Below are positions 7,239 to 13,384 of a stretch of 13,384 nucleotides of DNA, in pieces (within the stretch, counting starts at the first letter, position 1; every line of letters starts with the position of its first letter). The stretch is from the NCBI GenBank assembly GCA_030042915.1, contig JASHYS010000016.1, forward strand, positions 1-13,384, read 5' to 3'. Made by a program: the position numbers and the translations under genes. A model generated the notes under the pieces. That model was not told the origin of the DNA and did not search any database. It saw nothing but the letters and a program-made list of their open reading frames with translations. The stretch is from Acidobacteriaceae bacterium. GTDB lineage: Bacteria > Acidobacteriota > Terriglobia > Terriglobales > Acidobacteriaceae.

Positions 7239-8843
7239 ATGACGGGGACAGATGGATGCGTTCGACAGGGTCGGCCGCTGCACATCCCGCTCGCGATTTG
7301 CCTGCTGGCGGCGGCTGCGCTTGTGCACGGTCAAACACCGCGCCCGCCTGCTGGGCACGTCTATCGAAATCCCGTCCTCTTTGCCGATTACTCCGACCCC
7401 GACGTCATCCGCGACCACGCAAATTACTATCTGATTGCCTCAACTTTTCATTTCGTCCCCGGAATTCCCATCCTTCAGTCCAATGATCTCGTCCATTGGA
7501 CGATCATGGGGCACGCGGTCGCGCGCCTCGACATGGACCCGCGCTACAGCATGATCGGCGGCAATCGCTACGGCAAAGGAATCTGGGCGCCTTCCATCCG
7601 GAAGCACGATGGTTTGTTCTACGTGTACTTTCCCACGCCCGACGAAGGAATCTTCGTGACTACAGCCGCAAACATCACCGGCCCTTGGAGCGAGCCAACC
7701 GCGGTGATCGCACAGGCGGGCCTTGAGGACCCGTGTCCTTTTTGGGACGATGACGGGAACGCTTATCTCATCCACTCCGTGACCGGCGCCGGCCCGCTCA
7801 TCCTGCACCGCATGTCTGCAGACGGCAAGCATGTGCTCGACGACGGAAAGGTCATCGTTCGGGATGCGCAACACCTGCCGGTTCTCGAGGGGCCGAAGCT
7901 CTACAAGCGCAATGGGTACTATTACATTTTTGCTCCCATTGGCGGCGTCAGAGCAGGAAGCCAGGCAGTCCTGCGGTCCCGCCGGATTTACGGCCCCTAC
8001 GAGCATCGCATCGTGCTGGCGCAGGGCTCGACCAGGATCAACGGCCCGCATCAGGGAGCGTACGTTGAAACCCCGGACGGCGAGGGCTGGTTCGTTCACT
8101 TTCAGTCCGATGGCGCGCACGGCCGCATCGTTCATCTGGAGCCGGTGCACTGGCAGGACGATTGGCCGCTCATCGGCGCCGATCCCGACGACGCTGCGAC
8201 CGGCCAGCCCGTGGCCTCCGGGCCGATCCCCGACCATGATGGAGCCGCAGCACGGCAGCATCCGCAGACCTCCGATGAATTCAACCAGGCAACGCTCAGC
8301 CCGCAATGGGAGTGGAATCACAACCCCGACGACGCACACTGGTCGTTGAGTGCGCGCCCGGGTTTTCTGCGCTTGACTCCCATGCCGGCCGACGGCCTGC
8401 TTTCGGCACGCAATACGCTCACGCAGTGCATGCAGGACAACGCCTTCGAATTCACCGTGCGCGTAGACCTGGCCGGAATGAAGGCTGGTACGCACGCCGG
8501 GCTGGCGATGTTTGAAGAAGACGCGACCGGCGTTGAAGTAATGCAGACGGGAGACGAAAGACGGTTGTATTTCTTTCATTTGTCCGATCGCGTTCCCGGC
8601 CCCATCGTAAAGCAGGCAATCGTTCAGCTTCGTGTGCATGTCGAAGGAGATCAAGCCCGGTATTCCTACAGTCTCGATGACGGCAGGAATTTCGTAGCAT
8701 TGGGACCGATTCGAGAGATCCACTTCAGCTGGTGGAAGGGATCGCGTCCAGCTCTTTTTGCCTACACCACTCCGACCTCAGGCCCGGGAAGCGTTGACTT
8801 CGATTGGGCTCATTACCAACCCCTCGGCGTGAACCCCTGGTGA
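7239..8843 (+). CDS. Exported glycoside hydrolase family 43 enzyme (beta-xylosidase / alpha-L-arabinofuranosidase type)
   Basis: The 534-residue protein should remove terminal xylose or arabinose from plant-type oligosaccharides, with inversion. A signal peptide covers about residues 1-31 (hydrophobic core IPLAICLLAAAALV), placing it outside the cytoplasm. The five-bladed propeller covers about 41-315. The three GH43 acids are present: the base Asp in YSDPDVI (about 53), the pKa-setting Asp in LEDPCPFWDDDG (about 164) and the acid Glu in VLEGPKLYKRNGYYY (about 217). WAPSI and INGPHQGA also match the family. A C-terminal beta-sandwich (about 344-534, from TSDEFNQATL) fits the GH43_C2/beta-xylosidase C-terminal domain. 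The pattern resembles subfamily 12 as I remember it, but subfamily and sugar specificity need a search. The ATG lies 7 nt after AGGAAGG. It sits between two TonB-dependent receptor genes and may share transcription with the first. Confidence 0.95.
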   Translation: MTGTDGCVRQGRPLHIPLAICLLAAAALVHGQTPRPPAGHVYRNPVLFADYSDPDVIRDHANYYLIASTFHFVPGIPILQSNDLVHWTIMGHAVARLDMDPRYSMIGGNRYGKGIWAPSIRKHDGLFYVYFPTPDEGIFVTTAANITGPWSEPTAVIAQAGLEDPCPFWDDDGNAYLIHSVTGAGPLILHRMSADGKHVLDDGKVIVRDAQHLPVLEGPKLYKRNGYYYIFAPIGGVRAGSQAVLRSRRIYGPYEHRIVLAQGSTRINGPHQGAYVETPDGEGWFVHFQSDGAHGRIVHLEPVHWQDDWPLIGADPDDAATGQPVASGPIPDHDGAAARQHPQTSDEFNQATLSPQWEWNHNPDDAHWSLSARPGFLRLTPMPADGLLSARNTLTQCMQDNAFEFTVRVDLAGMKAGTHAGLAMFEEDATGVEVMQTGDERRLYFFHLSDRVPGPIVKQAIVQLRVHVEGDQARYSYSLDDGRNFVALGPIREIHFSWWKGSRPALFAYTTPTSGPGSVDFDWAHYQPLGVNPW

Positions 8844-8914
8844 ATCCGCGCCGCCTCTGGATGGAGCTTAAGCCGCTCTCCAGCGAGCTTCACCTCTTGT
8901 GTCACCCGTCATAT

Positions 8915-8935
8915 ACCGCTTAGGAACCGCTTAGG
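8915..8935. repeat. Tandem direct repeat ACCGCTTAGG, 11-bp period
   Basis: ACCGCTTAGG occurs at 8915-8924 and again at 8926-8935, identical, with one base between. An 11-bp period places both on the same DNA face, as seen at tandem sites of OmpR/PhoB-family regulators. It lies about 380 bp upstream of the second receptor start and about 70 bp after the GH43 stop codon. Confidence 0.45.
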
Positions 8936-9013
8936 CAAAATCTTGTGCCGGTCGTACTTTTGGCGGATACATGCGGTATTTCCCTGGGCGTAGATTCGAC
9001 AGGGCTCAGAGGA

Positions 9014-9039
9014 GTCATTTCTGACGGTCGCGAAATGAC
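9014..9039. promoter_or_regulatory. Inverted repeat GTCATTTC-N10-GAAATGAC
   Basis: Perfect 8-bp arms (9014-9021 and 9032-9039) are separated by TGACGGTCGC. No T-run follows in either direction, so a terminator is unlikely. A dimeric-regulator site or an RNA hairpin upstream of the receptor is possible. Confidence 0.4.
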
Positions 9040-9173
9040 GCCATGAGCTGGAAACAGCACTGCTGCGTCCGGCAGCTCCAGAATCGCGCTGTTTGGTGCA
9101 AATCAGTGTCGAGCCGGCGGATGCCGATGCTCGCAACGGTGATTCGCGCAGGCGCAACGACAGCGTTCCCGGG

Positions 9174-9185
9174 CATTCCGGAATG
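9174..9185. promoter_or_regulatory. Perfect 12-bp palindrome CATTCCGGAATG
   Basis: This self-complementary site with a central CpG lies 31 bp upstream of the LacI-type operator. It is followed directly by a GGCGC-TG-GCGCC element (9185-9196). It could be an auxiliary operator. A 12-bp palindrome in GC-rich DNA may also be chance. Confidence 0.3.
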
Positions 9186-9216
9186 GCGCTGGCGCCGCAG
9201 AGTATGGCGGATCGCA

Positions 9217-9236
9217 AAATGAAACCGGTTTCATTT
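9217..9236. promoter_or_regulatory. LacI-family-type operator (perfect 20-bp palindrome)
   Basis: AAATGAAACCGGTTTCATTT is perfectly self-complementary over 20 bp with a central CpG. That is the classic architecture for LacI-family sugar repressors, where helix-turn-helix dimers bind the arms and hinge helices bind the central CG. It lies 75-94 bp upstream of the second receptor ATG, a normal place for an operator overlapping or next to a promoter. No LacI-family gene is in the window, so the regulator must be encoded elsewhere. The assignment to LacI rests on symmetry type and context. Confidence 0.7.
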
Positions 9237-9237
9237 A

Positions 9238-9260
9238 CCTGCTGATAAGAAAACAGCAGG
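9238..9260 (+). promoter_or_regulatory. Leader hairpin CCTGCTG / CAGCAGG
   Basis: Seven-bp perfect arms (9238-9244 and 9254-9260) enclose the A-rich 9-nt loop ATAAGAAAA. The element starts 2 bp after the palindromic operator and ends 50 nt before the receptor ATG. It may be a second binding site, or a stem-loop in the 5' leader if transcription starts upstream. There is no terminator T-run. Confidence 0.35.
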
Positions 9261-9310
9261 CGACGAGAGGGATTTACCAGCCCCTATCGCATTCACTTCA
9301 GGAGGAGAAT

Positions 9311-12300
9311 ATGCAGTTGATGAGCGCAAAGAGCCTGAGACTTCTCGTGCTCGTAATCGCCGTTGCTCTTGCCGCATCTGGCGTGCTTACCTTCGCGCAA
9401 GGCACGAGCGGCAGTTTGACCGGGCAGGTTTCCGATCCATCGGGTGCGGCGGTAGTGGGAGCCAGCGTCACTCTGACCAACCTGGGCACAAACTACCAGC
9501 AGACCGAAACATCCAACGGTAGCGGAGTGTACCTTATCCAGCCCGTCGAGCCCGGCAATTATGCGTTGAGCATCGTCGCGCCCGGGTTCGCACACTACCG
9601 GCAAACGGGCATCGTGATCCACGCCAACGAGGCCGCTACGCAGAACGTCCTGTTGAAAGTGGGTGCAACCGGCGAAACCATCAGCGTCACAGCCGATGCG
9701 GAACTCATCAACACGACCAGTCCCGAGCTGGGCATGACGGTGAACTCCTCGTCGGTGACTCAGCTGCCTTTGAACGGGCGCGATCCGTCGACATTGGTAT
9801 GGCTGGCTCCGGGCGTGATCAACGCCAACCTGGGTAACAGCTACACGCAGAGCGGGTTCTCGTTCCCGAACGAGACCGATGCAGCGGCCAGTGGCGGGCG
9901 CCAGGGAAGCACGTACTACATTCTTGATGGCGCGCCGAACATGGATACCTACCTGGGCCGCGCCGCGCCGTTTCCCAACGCCGACGCCACGCAGGAATTC
10001 ACAGTCATTACCAACAATTTCAACGCCATGTATGGCTTCGCACCCGGGGCCGTGGTCAGCATCCAGGTCAAATCCGGCTCGAACCAGGTCCACGGCGGAC
10101 TTTTCGAGTTCCTGCGCGACAACGACTTCAACGCCAGGGATTGGTGGACGCACCAGATCAACCCGCTGCATCAGAATCAATTCGGCGCTTTTGCCGGCGG
10201 GCCGATCCTGAAAAACCGTCTCTTCATCTTCGGCAACTACCAGGGAACGCGTTCCGCAGCGGCATCGAGTGAAAATCAAACCTACGCGCCGACAGCGGCC
10301 ATGTTGAGTGGCGATTTCAGCGGCATTTCGACGGCCCTGTGCTCGGGCGGTGAATCGGCGGTCTGCCCCTTCACCACCATTGGCGGCAAGCCCAATCAGC
10401 TGGATACGACGAAGGGCTACAGCTACAACTCAACGGCTGTCGCCATCGTGTCAGCCGCCCTGCCGCAGGTGGGCAAAACCGGCGTCAGCACTACCGGGTG
10501 CTCGGCGACCGAGATTGCCGCAGGCTGCGTGGAATACACCAGCGCGGCCATCGTCAACAACTACGACGAAGGCACTGGCCGGCTGGACTGGGACGCGTCC
10601 TCCAAGCAGCGCGTGTCGTTAATCAGCTATGCGAACAACCTGGTGCAGCCATCGGGCGATACGCCGGGCGACGTGCTCTCCATGCTGCCCCTGTCTACCT
10701 GGCAGTACACCTTCGCTGAAAAAATGCAGTACTTCAACGAGACCATGAACGACACTTGGACGATCAGCCCCACCATGGTCAATGTCGCCTCGGTCTTTTG
10801 GACGCAGATGTCAGCGCACAATGGCTCCGCCGCTCTAACTGCCGCCAACAAGCCCTTCTGCTGGTCGAGCTACATTAACATTACCGAGCTGCCCGGGACC
10901 TGCTACCTGGAAGGTTTCGAGGTAGACAGCGGCGGCTTCGAAAGCGGCTGGTATGAGCCATCGCAGGAACTTCGCACCACCTACGGTCTCTACGACAACT
11001 TCTCAAAGAGCTTCGGCAAGCACACCATCCAGGCCGGAATGAATCTGCAGCACCAGTATGCGGCAGAGATCACCCAGTACCCGACCGAAGCGGAGCTGGA
11101 TTGGAATGGAAGCTACACCGGAAGCGGCTTGGCCGATTACCTGGTTGGCGACTTGTATAAATTCACACAGGGCGCCGGCGAAGTGGCTCCCGTCTCCGGC
11201 TGGCAGCCCGGCTTCTACGGCCAGGATTTGTGGCGGCTGCGGCCCAACATCAACCTCACCCTCGGGCTGCGCTGGGATCCCAACCTGCCTCCGCAAGTGA
11301 CTGCGGGACGAGCGGCGGCGTGGGTTCCGGGCCAGCAGAGCACCGTCTATCCCAACGCGCCCAAAGGGATGGTCTTCCCGGGCGACACGGGAATCGGCGC
11401 CGGCCTGATGGATACCACCTACGGCTATTGGGAACCGCGCGTCGGTATCGCATGGCAGCCCAAGCAATTGCCCAGAACTGCTATCCACGCCGGCTTCGGT
11501 ATGTTTACGCAACCCATGATCTACTCGACGTACAACCATACCGTCGATAACGCCCCCTTTGCGCCAACCTACACACCGGGACAAAGCAGCACCACGCCGC
11601 TCGACTTCAACAGCCCCTGGTCAACGTTTGCCGGCACGGGCGACAAGAGTCCATTCCCGCCGTTTGCTTCGGCCACTTACAAGCCTCCGGCCAGCGTGAC
11701 CTTTGGCTCCGGCCTGGAGATTCCGGCCACCATCGCGCCCAACTTCAAGCTGGGCGTCACGCAAGCCTGGAATTTGTCGGTCGAGCAGAGCTTCAAGTCC
11801 AACATGGTGGCGCGCGTGGCATATGTAGGCACAGAAACGTATCACCAGTCGACCATCATCGACGAAAATCCGGGTATCTTTTACGGCGCCGGAAACGCCA
11901 ACAACGGCAATCGTGCGTTGGCGCCCACGTTCGGCGGTTTCATCCTCGACATGTTCAGCCCCGGCACAGCCAGCTACAACAGCTTGCAGTTGACGGGCGA
12001 GTGGAAGCAATCCCACGGCCTGCAGTGGCAGTCGAACCTGACCTGGTCGAAGGCCATCGACGACACTTCATCGTCGAACATCAGCTTCGGTTACAACGCC
12101 ATTGGCGATCCCTCCAATCTTGGCTGGAGCCGGGGTCTCTCGTCGCAGAACTACCCCATTGACTGGGTGAGCAACTTTGTATACACCAGCCCGTCGCTGC
12201 ATGGGCACGGCTCGCTGGTTGAAGAAGCGCTCGGCAACTGGGAGGTGAGCGGCATCTATAACTGGATCTCCGGCGCGGGCCTCACCATCGGCGGCGGCGC

Positions 12301-12700
12301 CAATGGCAGCAACAACTCCTACTCTGACCAGGGCGAGGACCGGGGCGATTACGTGTCCGGTCAGGCTCTCAATGTCAAGCAGGGATCACGCGCGCATTGG
12401 CTCAACCAGTACTTCAATACCGGCGCCTTCACTCCCAATGCTGTGGGTACCTACGGCGACACGGGCAAGGGCATCATGCGTGCCCCGCACGAAACCTGGG
12501 GCGACGCGGGCATCGACAAGAACTGGCAGATCGCCGAGCGCTATGGCGTGCAATTCCGGTGGGAGTTCTTTAACGTGTTCAATCACCCGTCTTTTGGCGA
12601 GCCCGGAACCACTCTGACGTGGGGGAACTTCGGGCAGATCTCAGGGACGGGCAACGAGCCGCCCCGCGTGATGCAGGGCGCGCTCAAGTTCACTTTTTAA
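9311..12700 (+). CDS. Oar-like TonB-dependent outer-membrane receptor with carboxypeptidase-regulatory-like domain (second copy)
   Basis: This 1129-residue receptor has the same architecture as the first one upstream but a clearly different sequence, so it is a paralogue and not a recent duplicate. A signal peptide covers about residues 1-29 (LLVLVIAVALAASGVL core, cleavage near TFA/Q). The carboxypeptidase-regulatory-like domain is at about 34-115 (LTGQVSDPSGAAVVGASVTL, PGNYALSIVAPGF). The plug has LPLNGRDPSTL at about 152, YYILDGAPNMDTYLG, and VVSIQVKSGSNQVHGGLFEFLRDN at about 250-275. The rest is barrel, ending in GALKFTF with the terminal Phe. The ATG follows GGAGGAG at ideal spacing. A LacI-type operator lies upstream and a strong terminator downstream, so it may form its own transcription unit controlled by a sugar signal. 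The expected role is import of an oligosaccharide related to the GH43 substrate; no SusD-like partner is present. Confidence 0.95.
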   Translation: MQLMSAKSLRLLVLVIAVALAASGVLTFAQGTSGSLTGQVSDPSGAAVVGASVTLTNLGTNYQQTETSNGSGVYLIQPVEPGNYALSIVAPGFAHYRQTGIVIHANEAATQNVLLKVGATGETISVTADAELINTTSPELGMTVNSSSVTQLPLNGRDPSTLVWLAPGVINANLGNSYTQSGFSFPNETDAAASGGRQGSTYYILDGAPNMDTYLGRAAPFPNADATQEFTVITNNFNAMYGFAPGAVVSIQVKSGSNQVHGGLFEFLRDNDFNARDWWTHQINPLHQNQFGAFAGGPILKNRLFIFGNYQGTRSAAASSENQTYAPTAAMLSGDFSGISTALCSGGESAVCPFTTIGGKPNQLDTTKGYSYNSTAVAIVSAALPQVGKTGVSTTGCSATEIAAGCVEYTSAAIVNNYDEGTGRLDWDASSKQRVSLISYANNLVQPSGDTPGDVLSMLPLSTWQYTFAEKMQYFNETMNDTWTISPTMVNVASVFWTQMSAHNGSAALTAANKPFCWSSYINITELPGTCYLEGFEVDSGGFESGWYEPSQELRTTYGLYDNFSKSFGKHTIQAGMNLQHQYAAEITQYPTEAELDWNGSYTGSGLADYLVGDLYKFTQGAGEVAPVSGWQPGFYGQDLWRLRPNINLTLGLRWDPNLPPQVTAGRAAAWVPGQQSTVYPNAPKGMVFPGDTGIGAGLMDTTYGYWEPRVGIAWQPKQLPRTAIHAGFGMFTQPMIYSTYNHTVDNAPFAPTYTPGQSSTTPLDFNSPWSTFAGTGDKSPFPPFASATYKPPASVTFGSGLEIPATIAPNFKLGVTQAWNLSVEQSFKSNMVARVAYVGTETYHQSTIIDENPGIFYGAGNANNGNRALAPTFGGFILDMFSPGTASYNSLQLTGEWKQSHGLQWQSNLTWSKAIDDTSSSNISFGYNAIGDPSNLGWSRGLSSQNYPIDWVSNFVYTSPSLHGHGSLVEEALGNWEVSGIYNWISGAGLTIGGGANGSNNSYSDQGEDRGDYVSGQALNVKQGSRAHWLNQYFNTGAFTPNAVGTYGDTGKGIMRAPHETWGDAGIDKNWQIAERYGVQFRWEFFNVFNHPSFGEPGTTLTWGNFGQISGTGNEPPRVMQGALKFTF

Positions 12701-12716
12701 CTGCACTGTCCCTTCC

Positions 12717-12751
12717 GGCAGTCCGGGCCACACGGCCTGGGCTGCCTTTTT
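12717..12751 (+). terminator. Intrinsic (Rho-independent) terminator of the second receptor gene
   Basis: GGCAG-T-CCGGGCC (12717-12729) pairs with GGCCTGG-G-CTGCC (12734-12746) over 13 pairs with two G-U wobbles, around an ACAC tetraloop. TTTTT follows immediately (12747-12751). It starts 16 nt after the receptor stop codon. It separates the receptor from the following Tat-protein gene, which therefore probably has its own promoter. Confidence 0.92.
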
Positions 12752-12778
12752 GTCTGCGGGCTGCCGTGCGTGGGCCAG

Positions 12779-12810
12779 TTGCCGCCAGGATTCTGGAAGC
12801 CTGGCCGCAA
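12779..12810. promoter_or_regulatory. 32-bp interrupted dyad upstream of the Tat-signal gene
   Basis: The left half reads TTGC-C-GCCAGG-A-TTC and the right half GAA-G-CCTGGC-C-GCAA. The halves are complementary at 13 of 16 positions, around a central TG. It lies 28 bp after the terminator T-run and 40 bp before the next ATG, where an operator would be expected. It could instead form an RNA stem-loop, but no T-run follows. Confidence 0.45.
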
Positions 12811-12825
12811 TGCCAATTACACTTG

Positions 12826-12843
12826 TCGCGATGCTCTTCGCGA
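12826..12843 (+). promoter_or_regulatory. TCGCGA-N6-TCGCGA element overlapping a ribosome binding site
   Basis: TCGCGA at 12826-12831 and again at 12838-12843 are self-complementary hexamers, so they read both as a direct repeat and as a 6-bp stem with loop TGCTCT. The right copy overlaps the first two bases of the GAGG Shine-Dalgarno (12842-12845) of the gene starting at 12851. Folding could partly hide it. Confidence 0.3.
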
Positions 12844-12850
12844 GGACCGC

Positions 12851-13384
12851 ATGCTCAGCCGCCGCAAATTCCTCAAGACCAGCCTGACCAGCGGGGCCGC
12901 AGCCCTTCCTCTGGCATCGGTTCTCGAGGCTGCACCACAACCGGAAACGCCAACCGCGCCCGCCCCGCCCTTGCCGGCATTTGCGCTCGTCGCGCTTCCA
13001 GGGCGGCTGCCGCAGCCCGACGTCGCCGCCGAGCCGTGGCAAAAGCGCGTGCGCCGCGTGGGCCAGACCAACATGACCGAGCACGATCCCGCGGTGATGA
13101 ACGTGGAAGAGTGGGCCGGCTACTGGCATTCGCTCGAGGTCGATGCCGTGTTTGTCAGCGTCACGGGCATCCTGGCCTTCTATCCGTCCAAGGTGCCGTT
13201 CCACAAGCATGGCAAATTCCTCGGCGACCGCGATTTTTTCGGCGAGTGCGCAGCAGCCGCAAAAAAACGTGGCATGCGCGTGGTGGCGCGCATGAGTCCC
13301 GACCTCAACTGGCCCGACGCCCTCGCGGCTCACCCCGAATGGGCCATGCGCCACAACGACGGCTCTCCGCAGGTTTCCACCGAG
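12851..13384 (+). CDS. Tat-exported putative glycoside hydrolase (GHL6-like / TIM-barrel type), truncated by the right edge
   Basis: The first 178 codons are visible and the frame is open to the window end. The start MLSRRKFLKTSL carries a full twin-arginine motif (SRRKFLK) followed by an Ala-rich hydrophobic stretch, so export in folded form is expected. A Pro/Ala-rich linker (about residues 29-50) leads into the mature domain. The visible part, with EEWAGYWHSLEVDAVFVSV, GDRDFFGECAAAAKKRGMRVVARM and HPEWAMRHNDGSP, looks like the first strands of a TIM barrel. From memory it resembles the hypothetical glycoside hydrolase family GHL6 and related fucosidase/galactosidase-like proteins. Catalytic residues would lie beyond the edge, so no activity can be assigned. 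GAGG lies 5 nt before the ATG. A terminator isolates it from the receptor upstream, but the shared direction and theme fit one glycan-use locus. Confidence 0.82.
   Translation, partial: MLSRRKFLKTSLTSGAAALPLASVLEAAPQPETPTAPAPPLPAFALVALPGRLPQPDVAAEPWQKRVRRVGQTNMTEHDPAVMNVEEWAGYWHSLEVDAVFVSVTGILAFYPSKVPFHKHGKFLGDRDFFGECAAAAKKRGMRVVARMSPDLNWPDALAAHPEWAMRHNDGSPQVSTE

Larger units (their letters stand above)
8844..9310. other. 467-bp intergenic regulatory region between GH43 and the second receptor
   Basis: No convincing gene lies here; the one open frame on the minus strand (8909-9217) starts with TTG and has no recognisable features. Unusually many symmetry elements are present: a direct repeat at 8915-8935, an inverted repeat at 9014-9039, a 12-bp palindrome at 9174-9185, a 20-bp palindrome at 9217-9236 and a leader hairpin at 9238-9260. 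I see no clear terminator after the GH43 gene; only a weak TGGAG/CTCCA pairing near 8861-8884. No strong sigma70 promoter match stands out. Confidence 0.7.

Noticed and set aside
7440..8723. 427-codon minus-strand frame opposite the GH43 gene
   Set aside because: The plus strand encodes an intact GH43 with all catalytic residues; the opposite frame has no coherent domain and is a codon-bias mirror.
8861..8884. Intrinsic terminator after the GH43 gene
   Set aside because: Only a 5-bp TGGAG/CTCCA stem with a long loop and no T-run is visible, which is too weak to call.
8909..9217. 102-codon minus-strand frame in the GH43-receptor gap
   Set aside because: It begins with TTG inside the LacI-type operator and shows no recognisable motif; its composition looks like translated noncoding GC-rich DNA.
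3640..12700. The two receptors as a recent tandem duplication or composite transposon arms
   Set aside because: They share architecture and short motifs only; sequences differ throughout and no transposase or flanking terminal repeats are present.

Overview
The window looks like chromosomal DNA from a member of the Acidobacteriota, most likely a Terriglobia-type soil or plant-litter organism. The evidence is the GC-rich coding sequence, an ECF sigma factor of the acidobacterial/planctomycete type paired with a Ser/Thr kinase, and two very long Oar-like TonB-dependent receptors with an N-terminal carboxypeptidase-regulatory-like domain and no SusD partner. This placement rests on family resemblance alone; there is no rRNA or tRNA in the window.

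Left region (1-1924, minus strand): a signalling operon. An ECF-type sigma factor (1249-1863) overlaps by 44 bp the start of a transmembrane Ser/Thr protein kinase (1292 down to 1, continuing past the left edge). A plausible promoter and a strong Shine-Dalgarno sequence support a TTG start for the sigma factor. Divergent from it, on the plus strand, is a 435-residue single-pass membrane protein (2092-3399). Its N-terminal cytoplasmic domain looks like a divergent OmpR/CadC-type winged helix and its C-terminal part should be extracytoplasmic. It is a candidate one-component regulator.

Centre and right (3640-13384, plus strand): a glycan-use locus. In order it holds a TonB-dependent receptor (3640-7059), an exported GH43 beta-xylosidase/arabinofuranosidase-type enzyme (7239-8843), a 467-bp regulatory gap, a second TonB-dependent receptor (9311-12700) closed by a strong intrinsic terminator, and the first 178 codons of a Tat-exported protein resembling hypothetical glycoside hydrolases (12851 to the right edge). 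The regulatory gap carries a perfect 20-bp LacI-type operator, an 11-bp-period direct repeat and several dyads. A simple reading is that the receptors import oligosaccharides across the outer membrane, GH43 trims them outside the cytoplasm, and a LacI-family repressor encoded elsewhere controls at least the second receptor.

I found no CRISPR array, transposase, integrase, tRNA or rRNA. The most interesting items are the putative CadC-like regulator next to a receptor, the sigma/kinase pair in which the usual acidic motif of sigma region 2 is replaced by a phosphorylatable Q-S-T-E, and the dense set of DNA symmetry elements between the GH43 and second receptor genes.
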